This document shows positions 1 to 7,918 of a DNA stretch of 64,000 nt, piece by piece; the stretch's first letter is position 1; each line of letters starts with the position of its first letter. The notes under the pieces are model-generated. The model ran no database searches. It had not been told where the DNA came from and saw only the letters and a program-made list of their open reading frames with translations. Where the stretch lies: the NCBI GenBank assembly GCA_902521315.1, contig CABYRH010000007.1, positions 43,467 through 107,466 of the forward strand. The letters are read 5' to 3'. Source of the DNA: an uncultured Alphaproteobacteria bacterium (GTDB taxonomy: Bacteria > Pseudomonadota > Alphaproteobacteria > HIMB59 > GCA-002718135). Both the position numbers and the translations under genes were made by a program.

Positions 1-253
1 AGCAAAAAGAGCGGCAGCAATTGGTTTTGAGGGTAAATGGGCAATACATCCATCGCAAATAGATTTAGCTAATGAAGTTTTTTCTCCGCCCAAAGAAGAA
101 ATAGATAAGGCAAAAAGAATATTATTAGAATTAGAAAAAGCAGCTGCTGAAGGAAAGGGCGCTGCTCAGCTTGATGGAAGAATGATCGATGCTGCATCTG
201 CAAGAATGGCTGAAAATATTGTAAATATTAATAAGTTAATTGAAAGTAAGTAA
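1..253 (+). CDS. mcl: Malyl-CoA lyase (C-terminal part, gene cut by window start)
   Basis: The first 253 bases read in frame (codons from base 2) to a TAA that shares its last base with the next ATG. The 83 residues include GKWAIHPSQIDLANEVF and a tail with GKGAAQLDGRMIDAAS. This resembles the C-terminus of the CitE-like aldolase family, and specifically of malyl-CoA/beta-methylmalyl-CoA lyases. Such enzymes cleave malyl-CoA to acetyl-CoA and glyoxylate in the cytoplasm. The immediate overlap with a malate-CoA ligase gene pair supports malyl-CoA lyase over citrate lyase beta chain. The 5' part and start codon lie outside the window, so catalytic residues cannot be checked. Confidence 0.8.
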   Translation, partial: AKRAAAIGFEGKWAIHPSQIDLANEVFSPPKEEIDKAKRILLELEKAAAEGKGAAQLDGRMIDAASARMAENIVNINKLIESK

Positions 254-1413
254 TGGATATACACGAATATCAAGCAAAAAAAATATTGTCCGATTTTGGT
301 GTTAAAATTCCCACTGGTGGTATTGTTTATAGTCCAGAAAATGCAGAAAATAAAGCGAGAGAAATTGGTGGTTCTAAATGGGTTGTAAAAGCGCAAGTTC
401 ACTCTGGTGCTAGAGGAAAAGCGGGAGGAATTATAATATGTAATTCTCCGTTAGAAGTTGCTGATGCAACTGATAAATTGTTGGGTAAAAAATTAATTAC
501 AAACCAAACTGGTCCAGAGGGGAAGATCATAAACAGAATTTATATTGAAGAAGCAACTGATATCAAGCATGAATTATATTTAGGTTTAGTGTTTGATAGA
601 TCTTCAGAAAGTATAATGGTTGTAGCTTCAACAGAAGGTGGAATGAGTGTCGAAGAAATTTCAAAAGAAAAACCTGAAACAATTATACGATCTAAAATAG
701 AAGTAGCGGTTGGTATTCAACAATTTCAAGCAAGAGAAATAGCTTTTGGTTTAGGAATTGAATCCAAATTGATCTCAAGAGCTGCAAATACAATTATCGG
801 TTGTTATAAAGCTTTTAGTGAGCTTGATGCAACAATGGTTGAAGTTAACCCATTAGTTGTATCACACCAAGATGAAATATTAGCATTAGATTGTAAAATG
901 AGTTTTGATAATAATGCAATGTTTAGAAGAGACGAAATTGCAGAACTTAGAGATAAAACACAAGAAAATTCAAATGAAGTTTATGCTTCTGACAGAGGAA
1001 TGAATTATGTAAGCTTAGATGGGAATATTGGTAATATTATTAATGGTGCAGGCTTAGCAATGGCTTCTATGGATATGATAAAACTTGCTGGTGGTCAACC
1101 TGCAAATTTTTTAGATGTTGGTGGAGGTGCAACGCCTGAAAAAATAGTTAAAGCTTTTAAATTAATCTCTATGGACACAAAAGTTAAGGTAATATTAGTT
1201 AATATCTTTGCAGGAATTAACAGATGTGATTGGGTTGCAGAAGGAATTGTTCAAGCTTTATCAAAAATTGAAATTAAACATCCTTTAGTTATACGTTTAG
1301 CTGGAACTAACGTCGAAAAGGGAAATGAAATACTTAAAAAAAGCAATATTAATTACATTGAGGCATCAACTTTAGAAGATGCAGCAAATAAAGCAGTGAA
1401 GGCTCTTGGATAA
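253..1413 (+). CDS. mtkA: Malate-CoA ligase beta subunit (malate thiokinase; SucC-like)
   Basis: This 386-residue protein has an N-terminal ATP-grasp domain (VKAQVHSGARGKAGG near residues 45-60) and a C-terminal ligase-CoA domain (GGGATPEKIVKAFK). By fold it could be succinyl-CoA synthetase beta. However, NIFAGINRCDWVAEGIV matches the malate thiokinase form I recall from methylotrophs, where SucC normally has NIFGGI.RCD.IA. The TAATG overlap with the upstream malyl-CoA lyase gene and the 2-bp gap to the alpha subunit gene support an operon making malyl-CoA from malate, ATP and CoA. Succinyl-CoA activity cannot be excluded from sequence alone. Confidence 0.82.
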   Translation: MDIHEYQAKKILSDFGVKIPTGGIVYSPENAENKAREIGGSKWVVKAQVHSGARGKAGGIIICNSPLEVADATDKLLGKKLITNQTGPEGKIINRIYIEEATDIKHELYLGLVFDRSSESIMVVASTEGGMSVEEISKEKPETIIRSKIEVAVGIQQFQAREIAFGLGIESKLISRAANTIIGCYKAFSELDATMVEVNPLVVSHQDEILALDCKMSFDNNAMFRRDEIAELRDKTQENSNEVYASDRGMNYVSLDGNIGNIINGAGLAMASMDMIKLAGGQPANFLDVGGGATPEKIVKAFKLISMDTKVKVILVNIFAGINRCDWVAEGIVQALSKIEIKHPLVIRLAGTNVEKGNEILKKSNINYIEASTLEDAANKAVKALG

Positions 1414-1415
1414 TC

Positions 1416-2312
1416 ATGTCTATAATTATTCACAAAAATACAAAAATTTTAGTCCAAGGATTCACTGGAAAAATTGGAAGTTTTCATGCTGAAGAAATGA
1501 TTAAGTATGGTTCTAACGTTGTTGGCGGTGTAACACCTGGCAAGGGTGGTATGACTCATTTAAATCTTCCTGTTTTTAATACTGTTAAAGAAGCTGTAGA
1601 TCAAACTGGAGCATCAACATCAATTTTATTTGTCCCACCAGCCTTTGCAGCAGACTCAGCAATGGAAGCTGCTGATGCAGGTATTAAAACGTGTGTGGCT
1701 ATTACTGACGGTATTCCTTCTCATGATATGGTTAAAATAAAACGATACATGAGAAGATATCCAAAAGATAAAAAAATGGGATTAGTAGGTCCGAATTGTG
1801 CAGGAATAATTAGTCCTGGTAAATCTATGTTAGGTATTATGCCTGGTCATATTTACAAAGAAGGTAAAATAGGAATAGTTAGTAGATCTGGCACTTTGGG
1901 ATATGAAGCTGCACAACAACTAAAAGATCTGGAAATTGGTGTTTCAACAAGTGTGGGTATAGGAGGCGATCCAATAAATGGAAGTTCTTTTAGAGATATA
2001 ATTGAAAAGTTTGAAAATGATGATGAAACTATTGCAGTTTTAATGATAGGTGAAATAGGTGGTCCACAAGAAGTTGAAGCTGGACAATTTGCTAAAGAAA
2101 ATATGAGTAAACCGGTAATTGCGTATATAGCAGGACTAACTGCACCTAAAGGTCGTGTGATGGGTCATGCTGGCGCAATTGTTTCTGCTTATGGTGAAAG
2201 CGCAATAGAAAAAGTAGAACTTCTTAAAGAGTGTGGAGTTACAATTTCCAAAAACCCTTCTGTAATGGGTGAAACTGTTAAAAAAGTATTAGTAGAAAAT
2301 AATTTGAATTAA
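1416..2312 (+). CDS. mtkB: Malate-CoA ligase alpha subunit (malate thiokinase; SucD-like)
   Basis: This 298-residue protein has an N-terminal CoA-binding Rossmann domain (LVQGFTGKIGSFHAEEM) and a C-terminal ligase domain. The phospho-histidine is H251 in RVMGHAGAI. Two stretches are closer to MtkB than to SucD: an insertion KRYMRRYPKDKK before GPNCAGIISPG, and RSGTLGYEA where SucD usually has RSGTLTYEA. It probably pairs with the preceding beta subunit to activate malate as malyl-CoA for the upstream lyase. It is the last clear gene of this operon; a short membrane ORF follows after 15 bp. Confidence 0.85.
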   Translation: MSIIIHKNTKILVQGFTGKIGSFHAEEMIKYGSNVVGGVTPGKGGMTHLNLPVFNTVKEAVDQTGASTSILFVPPAFAADSAMEAADAGIKTCVAITDGIPSHDMVKIKRYMRRYPKDKKMGLVGPNCAGIISPGKSMLGIMPGHIYKEGKIGIVSRSGTLGYEAAQQLKDLEIGVSTSVGIGGDPINGSSFRDIIEKFENDDETIAVLMIGEIGGPQEVEAGQFAKENMSKPVIAYIAGLTAPKGRVMGHAGAIVSAYGESAIEKVELLKECGVTISKNPSVMGETVKKVLVENNLN

Positions 2313-2327
2313 TATAATTAAAAAATA

Positions 2328-2465
2328 ATGAAATTTTTGTATAAAAATGAATTTTGGATGTTAATATTTTCTCTAGGTGTTCTTTATTGGTTATTTAATC
2401 CATCAGTCTTAACAACCTTAGTTATGATTGTGCCATTGTTACTGGCCGTTTCTTCCCGTAAATAA
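2328..2465 (+). CDS. Small membrane protein, 45 aa
   Basis: An ATG ORF of 45 residues begins 15 bp after mtkB. The N-terminus is polar with a lysine (MKFLYKNEFW). It is followed by two short hydrophobic stretches, roughly residues 10-20 and 27-42, separated by NPS, and ends in SSRK. This looks like one or two membrane passes with a positively charged tail. I do not recognise a family. Position, length and hydrophobic pattern favour a real small gene in the mtk operon, but no homology supports it here. Confidence 0.45.
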   Translation: MKFLYKNEFWMLIFSLGVLYWLFNPSVLTTLVMIVPLLLAVSSRK

Positions 2466-2520
2466 AACTAAGTTTTATACTTACTGATGCATGAATGTTT
2501 ATTGTATTTATAATTAAAAA

Positions 2521-3084
2521 ATGAAATTATATCTTATTAGACATGCAGAGTCAGAAGCTAATGCAGCATCAGATTTAGATAATCCAACTTATTATTATGA
2601 TGCAAGAATTACTCAAAGAGGAGTTGAGCAAGCAAAAAAATTAAATAATAGAATTAAAAATCTCAAATTTGATAATTATTTTTGTTCCCCCTTAACAAGA
2701 ACATTGGAAACATTCTCTATTGTTTTTCCATCTAATAAACCTGTAATTGAACCTTTAATAAGAGAACATTTGTACCACTCATGTGATGTAGGAAGACAAC
2801 CAAAAAAATTAAAAGAAGAATTTAATGATTTTGATTTTAATAATTTAAATGATTTTTGGTGGAATAATAACAAACCTATTAATGAAAAAAAAATTATACA
2901 AGAGTCTCACAATGATATTAAAATGAGATTAAGGTCTTTTCTACTATCTATCAAAAACCTTAATTTACAAAAAATCGTATTAGTCAGTCATGGTACATTC
3001 TTAAGTCAAATAACTGAATATATGTTGGATAACTGTGAGATATACGATTGTGAGTACAATGAGGTATACGAAAAATTATTTTAA
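2521..3084 (+). CDS. Histidine phosphatase family protein (phosphoglycerate mutase-like)
   Basis: This 187-residue protein starts with the RHG signature LIRHAES (R7, H8 the phospho-acceptor). It keeps the family's other active-site elements: PLTRTLET (second Arg), REHLYH around residue 80 (acid/base region), and VSHGTFL near residue 160 (second His). The branch of histidine phosphatases includes phosphoglycerate mutases, sugar phosphatases and alpha-ribazole phosphatases. The substrate cannot be told from sequence. It stands alone between the mtk operon and the convergent creatininase-like gene, with a 23-bp gap to the latter's stop. Confidence 0.8.
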   Translation: MKLYLIRHAESEANAASDLDNPTYYYDARITQRGVEQAKKLNNRIKNLKFDNYFCSPLTRTLETFSIVFPSNKPVIEPLIREHLYHSCDVGRQPKKLKEEFNDFDFNNLNDFWWNNNKPINEKKIIQESHNDIKMRLRSFLLSIKNLNLQKIVLVSHGTFLSQITEYMLDNCEIYDCEYNEVYEKLF

Positions 3085-3107
3085 TTTAATTCTTAATAAA
3101 TAAAAAT

Positions 3108-3875
3108 CTAAAACATCTCATTTATTATCTTATCTAATTTTTGTGTTACTCTATCAATTATTTTTTTTCCTATCTGTGCATTGGATTTTCTAGGATCTCC
3201 AATAATTCCACTTTTACTTAATTCTTTAGTTACCCAAGCTTTCTTAATATTTTTTTCATAAGAAATGGTTTTAGATGAAAAATAATCGGGAGATAATCTA
3301 TGTTTAGAAATTTTAGATTGCCTAACTAGGTTTGGAAATAAATATAACATAATAGATGTTTCAAATTCTCCACCGTGATAACCAAAGTCTTTTTCTTTAC
3401 TTGATATAATTCCTTTAAATTGATCAAATAAAAAATATGTGCCTTTTACTATGTTTACCTTAAATTCTGACTTCAATTCTTTAGCAATAATATCTATATG
3501 GCTAATTTGTCCACCATGACTATTTAAAAGTAATATATTTTTAAATTTCAATTTACATACATTTTCTAAAATTGATAAAGAGTGCGATATAAATTCCAAT
3601 GAATCAATACTTATTGTTCCTTCAAAATCTGTATGTTCAACAGCTGAACCAAAATATATTTCAGGCATAATTAAATATTTGCTTGAATTATATTTTTTAT
3701 TGAATTCTAATAATATTCCTTCAAGAATTTTTTTATCAGTATTTAATGGAAGATGTGGACCGTGTTGTTCTATTGATGAAAATGGGAAAATTAAAACTGT
3801 TTTTCTATTTATTTTTTTAATTTCATTTGTTGTTAATTCTTCCCAAAAGTTTGTTAGCATTTTTTTATTATACAT
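3108..3875 (-). CDS. Creatininase-family amidohydrolase
   Basis: This 255-residue protein keeps the creatininase metal-site pattern: E36 and H38 in SIEQHGPHLPLNTD, D47, H120 in NSHGG, and E170/E172 in HGGEFETS. The family covers creatinine amidohydrolase, the mycofactocin peptidase MftE, and ArfB, which deformylates a pyrimidine intermediate in archaeal riboflavin/F420 synthesis. It is transcribed divergently from the MDR oxidoreductase gene 13 bp away. The locus also carries GTP cyclohydrolase II and a RibD reductase domain, so a cyclic-amide or formamide substrate in that pathway is an attractive inference. The substrate itself is unproven. Confidence 0.83.
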   Translation of the reverse strand: MYNKKMLTNFWEELTTNEIKKINRKTVLIFPFSSIEQHGPHLPLNTDKKILEGILLEFNKKYNSSKYLIMPEIYFGSAVEHTDFEGTISIDSLEFISHSLSILENVCKLKFKNILLLNSHGGQISHIDIIAKELKSEFKVNIVKGTYFLFDQFKGIISSKEKDFGYHGGEFETSIMLYLFPNLVRQSKISKHRLSPDYFSSKTISYEKNIKKAWVTKELSKSGIIGDPRKSNAQIGKKIIDRVTQKLDKIINEMF

Positions 3876-3888
3876 TTATAAGTAAATT

Positions 3889-4848
3889 ATGAAATCTTAT
3901 TCTTTATGGATTGATAAAAAAAAACAAGCTAAAATTTATCAAAAAAAACTTGTTTACAATAAAAATAACAAAACAGTTTTAGTTAAAACTATTTACTCAG
4001 GTATTAGCAAGGGAACTGAAAAATTAGTTTCATCTAAAAGCGTAAGTAAGGATCAATTTGAATTAATGAAAGCCCCTTTTCAAGAAGGTTCTTTTAATTT
4101 ACCTATAAAGTACGGTTATATAAATGTTGGGAATATTATCGATGGTCCAAGGAAATATATAAATAAAAAAATATTTAGTCTTTATCCTCATCAAGATTTA
4201 TATGAAATTTCTATTCAAAATTTAATTTTTTTACCAAAAGGAAATTTGAGAAAATATGTTCTAACTGCAAATATGGAAACAGCAATTAATATCTTTTGGG
4301 ACGCACAATCTAAAAGTAATAACAAAATTCTAATTGTAGGACTTGGCTCTGTAGGATTATTAACTGCATTTGTTTTTAAAATTAATGGATATAAAAATGT
4401 TTATGTTTTTGATAATAATAAAAATAAAAGAAAAATTGCCAACTATTTAGGATTAAATTTTATTGATATAAGAAAGATTGAGAAAATAGATGTAGCAATA
4501 AACACTACAGCTAATTATAAAGTTTTAAATTCTTTAATGGAAAAATTATCTATCGAAGGAAAAATAGTAGAAGCTAGTTGGTATGGTAAAAATAAAGGAG
4601 AAGTTGCCTTAGGTGGGTATTTTCATTCTAAAAGATTAAAAATTATTAGCTCACAGGTATCTAAAATACCAAAATACATGAAAAATAAATATGATTTTGA
4701 GGGGAGATTAAAATTAGCAATTAAATCTTTAAAAAATTCAAAATTAGAAAAATTAATTACTAGTGAAAGTAATTTTTTTGATTTAGAAAAAGATTACTAT
4801 AAAATCCTTCAAAATAAGGATACAGTAATGCATCTAGTTAAATATTAA
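3889..4848 (+). CDS. MDR-family (zinc-type alcohol dehydrogenase-like) oxidoreductase
   Basis: This 319-residue protein has an N-terminal MDR catalytic domain with YSGISKGTE (residues ~38-46) and LPIKYGYINVG. A Rossmann domain follows, with GLGSVGLL near residue 155 and an acidic VFDNN at the end of beta-2, suggesting NAD(H) preference. The usual structural-zinc cysteines of alcohol dehydrogenases are absent. The SGISKGTE start resembles a subgroup also containing the bacteriochlorophyllide dehydrogenase BchC, but no other bacteriochlorophyll genes are nearby. The gene ends 2 bp before the PTPS-like gene, so it probably acts in the same pathway. Confidence 0.78.
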   Translation: MKSYSLWIDKKKQAKIYQKKLVYNKNNKTVLVKTIYSGISKGTEKLVSSKSVSKDQFELMKAPFQEGSFNLPIKYGYINVGNIIDGPRKYINKKIFSLYPHQDLYEISIQNLIFLPKGNLRKYVLTANMETAINIFWDAQSKSNNKILIVGLGSVGLLTAFVFKINGYKNVYVFDNNKNKRKIANYLGLNFIDIRKIEKIDVAINTTANYKVLNSLMEKLSIEGKIVEASWYGKNKGEVALGGYFHSKRLKIISSQVSKIPKYMKNKYDFEGRLKLAIKSLKNSKLEKLITSESNFFDLEKDYYKILQNKDTVMHLVKY

Positions 4849-4850
4849 TT

Positions 4851-5249
4851 ATGTATTCGATAAAAGTAAGAGAAAATATTCTAATAGCTCATTCTTTACC
4901 TGGAGAAGTATTTGGACCAGCCCAAAATATGCATGGAGCTACATATTTAGTAGATGCAGAATTTTTCACTGATAAACTTAACAAATACAATATAATTATG
5001 GATTTAGGAATAGTGTCCACGACACTAAAAGATATTCTCAAAATATATAATTATCAAAATTTAGATGAGATTGATGAATTTAAGGGAAAAATTACATCTA
5101 CAGAGTTTTTAGCAGAGGATATATGCAATAAGATCTTGAATAGACTAAGAAATGAATTCTCTGAAGATTACAAATCTTTAAAAAAAATTAAAATAACCTT
5201 GCAAGAATCAAATGTTGCATGGGCATCATATGAAAAAGAGGTTATCTAA
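4851..5249 (+). CDS. PTPS/QueD-fold protein with altered active site
   Basis: This 132-residue protein has the size and layout of 6-pyruvoyl-/6-carboxytetrahydropterin synthases. AHSLP (H14) and MHGATY (H28) correspond to the first two zinc histidines, and ESNVAWASYE near the C-terminus matches the pterin-anchoring Glu motif. The third zinc histidine of HGH is A30 here. The catalytic Cys position four residues before H28 is A24. Classic PTPS or QueD chemistry is therefore unlikely. It probably binds a pterin-like ring and catalyses, or assists, a different reaction. It overlaps the glycosyltransferase start and follows the MDR gene by 2 bp. Confidence 0.8.
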   Translation: MYSIKVRENILIAHSLPGEVFGPAQNMHGATYLVDAEFFTDKLNKYNIIMDLGIVSTTLKDILKIYNYQNLDEIDEFKGKITSTEFLAEDICNKILNRLRNEFSEDYKSLKKIKITLQESNVAWASYEKEVI

Positions 5250-6276
5250 AAATAAATCTTATATTTATTTTGTTTATCCAGGAAATATTAATGCAAAAAC
5301 TGGAGGATATATTTATGAAAAAAATATCCTAGAATATGCAAAGATAAGGGATATAAATATTAGACCAATTGCGCTAAGTGAAAACTATCCTTTTCCTACA
5401 AATAACGATATAAAATATTTTTTAAAAATTTTAGATAAAATTGATCCTGACTCTAAAATTATTATAGATGGATTAGCTTTAGAAGGAATGTATTCCATTT
5501 TTAAAAAAATACTTACTTATAATGTTATCGCGCTAATACATCATCCTTTATATCTTGAATTTAAAGGTCAAAGGTCAAAAAAATTCTTAAGATTAGAAAA
5601 AGAAAATTTCAAAAAAATAAATAAATTTATTGTTACATCTAAAAATACAAAAAATTTATTAATAAATGAATTTAAGGTAATAAAAAATAAAATTTCTGTG
5701 GTTGAACCTGGTATAGAAAGACTAGCAAATTATAATTTAAAAAATAATAGTAAAATTCATTTTTTAACATGTGGAAGTATAATAAATAGAAAAAATTATC
5801 TATTTTTATTAAAAGTTTTAAAGCCTTTAGATAATTTTATTTTAGAAATTGTTGGTGATACTACAAGAGATATAGGTTATTACAAAAAACTCAAAAAATT
5901 TATTTCTAAAAATTCAATGAACAAAAAAATAATATTTCACGGCACTATTTCAGATACAAAATTAGCAAAATTATATTCTAAAACAGATTGTTACATTTCG
6001 GTAAGTAAATATGAAGGTTTTGGAATGTCTTTAGCAAATGCATTAATAATTAAAAAGCCAATTATAACCTTTTTTACAAATACTATCTTAAATACACTAG
6101 GAAAAAAGGGTGTTATTTATTTCAAAAAATTTGAAGTAAATGATCTTAGAAATATAATTATTAAAAATATATTAAATAAAAAAAATTTTAATAAACTAAA
6201 TATTGATATTCAAAAAAATAAAAGGTATCTTCTTACTCCCCTAGAGTCAGCTAAGAAATTTGTTAAATTAATTTAA
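5230..6276 (+). CDS. Glycosyltransferase, GT4/GT-B type
   Basis: The protein has about 348 residues from the ATG at 5230; an upstream in-frame ATG at 5212 would add six. The N-terminal half starts with FVYPG and GGYIYEKN, as in GT4 enzymes. The C-terminal nucleotide-sugar domain has TCGSIINRKNYLFLLKVL and YEGFGMSLANAL. In the usual E-x7-E signature the first Glu is E262, but the second position is N270, which is unusual. It overlaps the end of the PTPS-like gene and ends 1 bp before the methyltransferase, so it is co-translated with them. It probably glycosylates the product of this cluster; donor and acceptor are unknown. Confidence 0.78.
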   Translation: MKKRLSKNKSYIYFVYPGNINAKTGGYIYEKNILEYAKIRDINIRPIALSENYPFPTNNDIKYFLKILDKIDPDSKIIIDGLALEGMYSIFKKILTYNVIALIHHPLYLEFKGQRSKKFLRLEKENFKKINKFIVTSKNTKNLLINEFKVIKNKISVVEPGIERLANYNLKNNSKIHFLTCGSIINRKNYLFLLKVLKPLDNFILEIVGDTTRDIGYYKKLKKFISKNSMNKKIIFHGTISDTKLAKLYSKTDCYISVSKYEGFGMSLANALIIKKPIITFFTNTILNTLGKKGVIYFKKFEVNDLRNIIIKNILNKKNFNKLNIDIQKNKRYLLTPLESAKKFVKLI

Positions 6277-6277
6277 T

Positions 6278-7066
6278 ATGCATGAATTTCAAAATAAATG
6301 GTTAAATCTTAGAGAAAATGTCGATAGAAATTCAAGAAACAAAAGAATACTATATTTAATTAATAAATTTTTTAAAAATAAAAAAAATATTAGAATTGTT
6401 GACTTAGGCTCAGGTGCTGGATCTAATTATAGATTTCTTAAGTCACGACTATTAAATAATCAATATTGGTCTTTTGTAGACATATCACATCAATCAACAA
6501 ATTATTTTAAAAAAAATATAAAATTATCGTCTAAAATAAAAAAAACTAATTTTAAAATTGTTGATGTAATTAATAATTTAGAAAAAATAAATTTTAATAA
6601 TTATAATTTAGTTACTGGATCTGCTTTTTTAGATATTCTTCCAAAAACATGGTTTAAAAATTTTTATAAATTAAATGTTGATACAGAAATAGTCTACTTT
6701 GCCTTAAATTATAACGGTAATTTTAAATTTTTTCCAAAGCACAAGGATAATAAAAGAATTCTTAATATTTTTAATAAAGATCAAAAATCTGACAAAGGAA
6801 TAGGGGAATTGGCCGTTGGACCAGATTGCACTGAATTAATAAATAAAGTATTTAAAAGAACTCACAAAACATATGTTTTTGATTCTACATGGGATGTTAG
6901 TCAAAATTATGAATTTCAAATTTATTTTTTAAATTTTTGTAGAGAAATTATTAAAAAAAATAAACTTAACTTTGATGATTGGTTAAAATTTCGTTTAAAA
7001 AGTATTAAAGAAAAAAATTCTAGATTTATTTTAAATAATACAGATTTTTTAGCTATTAAGAAATAA
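6278..7066 (+). CDS. Class I SAM-dependent methyltransferase
   Basis: This 262-residue protein has a Rossmann SAM-binding motif I, VDLGSGAGSN, near residues 41-50. Further blocks of the class I fold follow: an acidic VDIS at strand 2, and NLVTGSAFLDILP where motif IV is expected. No substrate-specific domain is recognisable. It follows the glycosyltransferase by 1 bp, and its last 18 bp overlap the end of the opposite-strand RibD-like gene. Context suggests methylation of the molecule made by this locus. Confidence 0.78.
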   Translation: MHEFQNKWLNLRENVDRNSRNKRILYLINKFFKNKKNIRIVDLGSGAGSNYRFLKSRLLNNQYWSFVDISHQSTNYFKKNIKLSSKIKKTNFKIVDVINNLEKINFNNYNLVTGSAFLDILPKTWFKNFYKLNVDTEIVYFALNYNGNFKFFPKHKDNKRILNIFNKDQKSDKGIGELAVGPDCTELINKVFKRTHKTYVFDSTWDVSQNYEFQIYFLNFCREIIKKNKLNFDDWLKFRLKSIKEKNSRFILNNTDFLAIKK

Positions 7067-7882
7067 ATTAACAATAATTTCATTTTCTAATTCATTAAAA
7101 TTATGTTTGGGTCTAATAGCTTTATTGAGATTTGAAATTTCTTTTAAATTTAATGAATTAATTCCAGAGCCTATTAATATTGGGGCAATCATAAATTGAA
7201 GAATATCAATATATTTATTATTTATTAATTCTGAAATAGTTTTTGATCCTCCCTCTACTAAAATTTTTTTGTATTTAAGTTTTTTTATTTGCATAATAAA
7301 GTTTTTCGTAAAATTTTTTTCTTTTAATCTTATTATTGTTGAATTATTCAATCTAATATTTTTATTACTTTTTGTAAAAATTATATTTTCATTACCGTCA
7401 TTAAATATTTTATATTTGTTATTTAGCGAAAGACTGCCATCGATAATAATTCTTTTTGGATTTGTGCCCTTTATTTTTCTTGTTGTTAATAGAGGATCGT
7501 CTTTTTTAATGGTATTTGAGCCTACAATAATTGCATCACTGATACTTCGTAAACAATGTAGATAAATAATACTCTTGGGATTATTTATGTAATGTGAATT
7601 ACCATTATTTAATGCAATTCTACCATCAATACTTTGTCCTATTTGAGCTATAACTAATTTTTTGTTTTTTCTTAATATTGGGAGAAGGATATTTAAGATT
7701 GATTGATAAAATTTACTTATATTAACTTTAGATTCCAGATTATTATTTTTTATGTAAAAATTACTTTTTCTTTTTGATGACAAAGAAATACTATTTTTTT
7801 TAACCAATAAATATAAATCACTATTCTTTTTAGAATTTTTTATAAAATCTAGTAAAATTCCTATATTTTTAGATGTAATCAT
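7049..7882 (-). CDS. Stand-alone RibD C-terminal (reductase) domain protein
   Basis: This 277-residue protein has the RibD/dihydrofolate-reductase fold. AQIGQSIDGRIA starts the domain at about residue 80. DAIIVGSNTIKKDDPLLTTR follows, and ILVEGGSKTISELI with MIAPILIGSG gives the NADPH-binding C-terminal part. The deaminase domain of bifunctional RibD is missing; the first ~75 residues are lysine-rich and unrecognised. RibD reductases turn the ribosyl side chain of the GTP cyclohydrolase II product into ribityl. It lies divergent to the GTP cyclohydrolase II gene and tail-overlaps the methyltransferase. This suggests a dedicated pathway rather than ordinary riboflavin synthesis. Confidence 0.8.
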   Translation of the reverse strand: MITSKNIGILLDFIKNSKKNSDLYLLVKKNSISLSSKRKSNFYIKNNNLESKVNISKFYQSILNILLPILRKNKKLVIAQIGQSIDGRIALNNGNSHYINNPKSIIYLHCLRSISDAIIVGSNTIKKDDPLLTTRKIKGTNPKRIIIDGSLSLNNKYKIFNDGNENIIFTKSNKNIRLNNSTIIRLKEKNFTKNFIMQIKKLKYKKILVEGGSKTISELINNKYIDILQFMIAPILIGSGINSLNLKEISNLNKAIRPKHNFNELENEIIVNLFLNS

Positions 7883-7918
7883 TTGTTTTTATTTCAATTA
7901 TATCTATATAAAGTTTTC

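Noticed and set aside
166..402. Minus-strand 78-aa ORF across the mcl/mtkA junction
   Set aside because: Lies fully inside two strongly supported + strand genes; low-complexity hydrophobic shadow.
253..2312. Succinyl-CoA synthetase sucCD call
   Set aside because: Fold is right, but sequence marks and the linked malyl-CoA lyase favour malate-CoA ligase.
2462..2478. ATAAAAC-TAA-GTTTTAT hairpin after the 45-aa ORF
   Set aside because: A 7-bp AT-rich stem without a T run; too weak to call a terminator in this composition.
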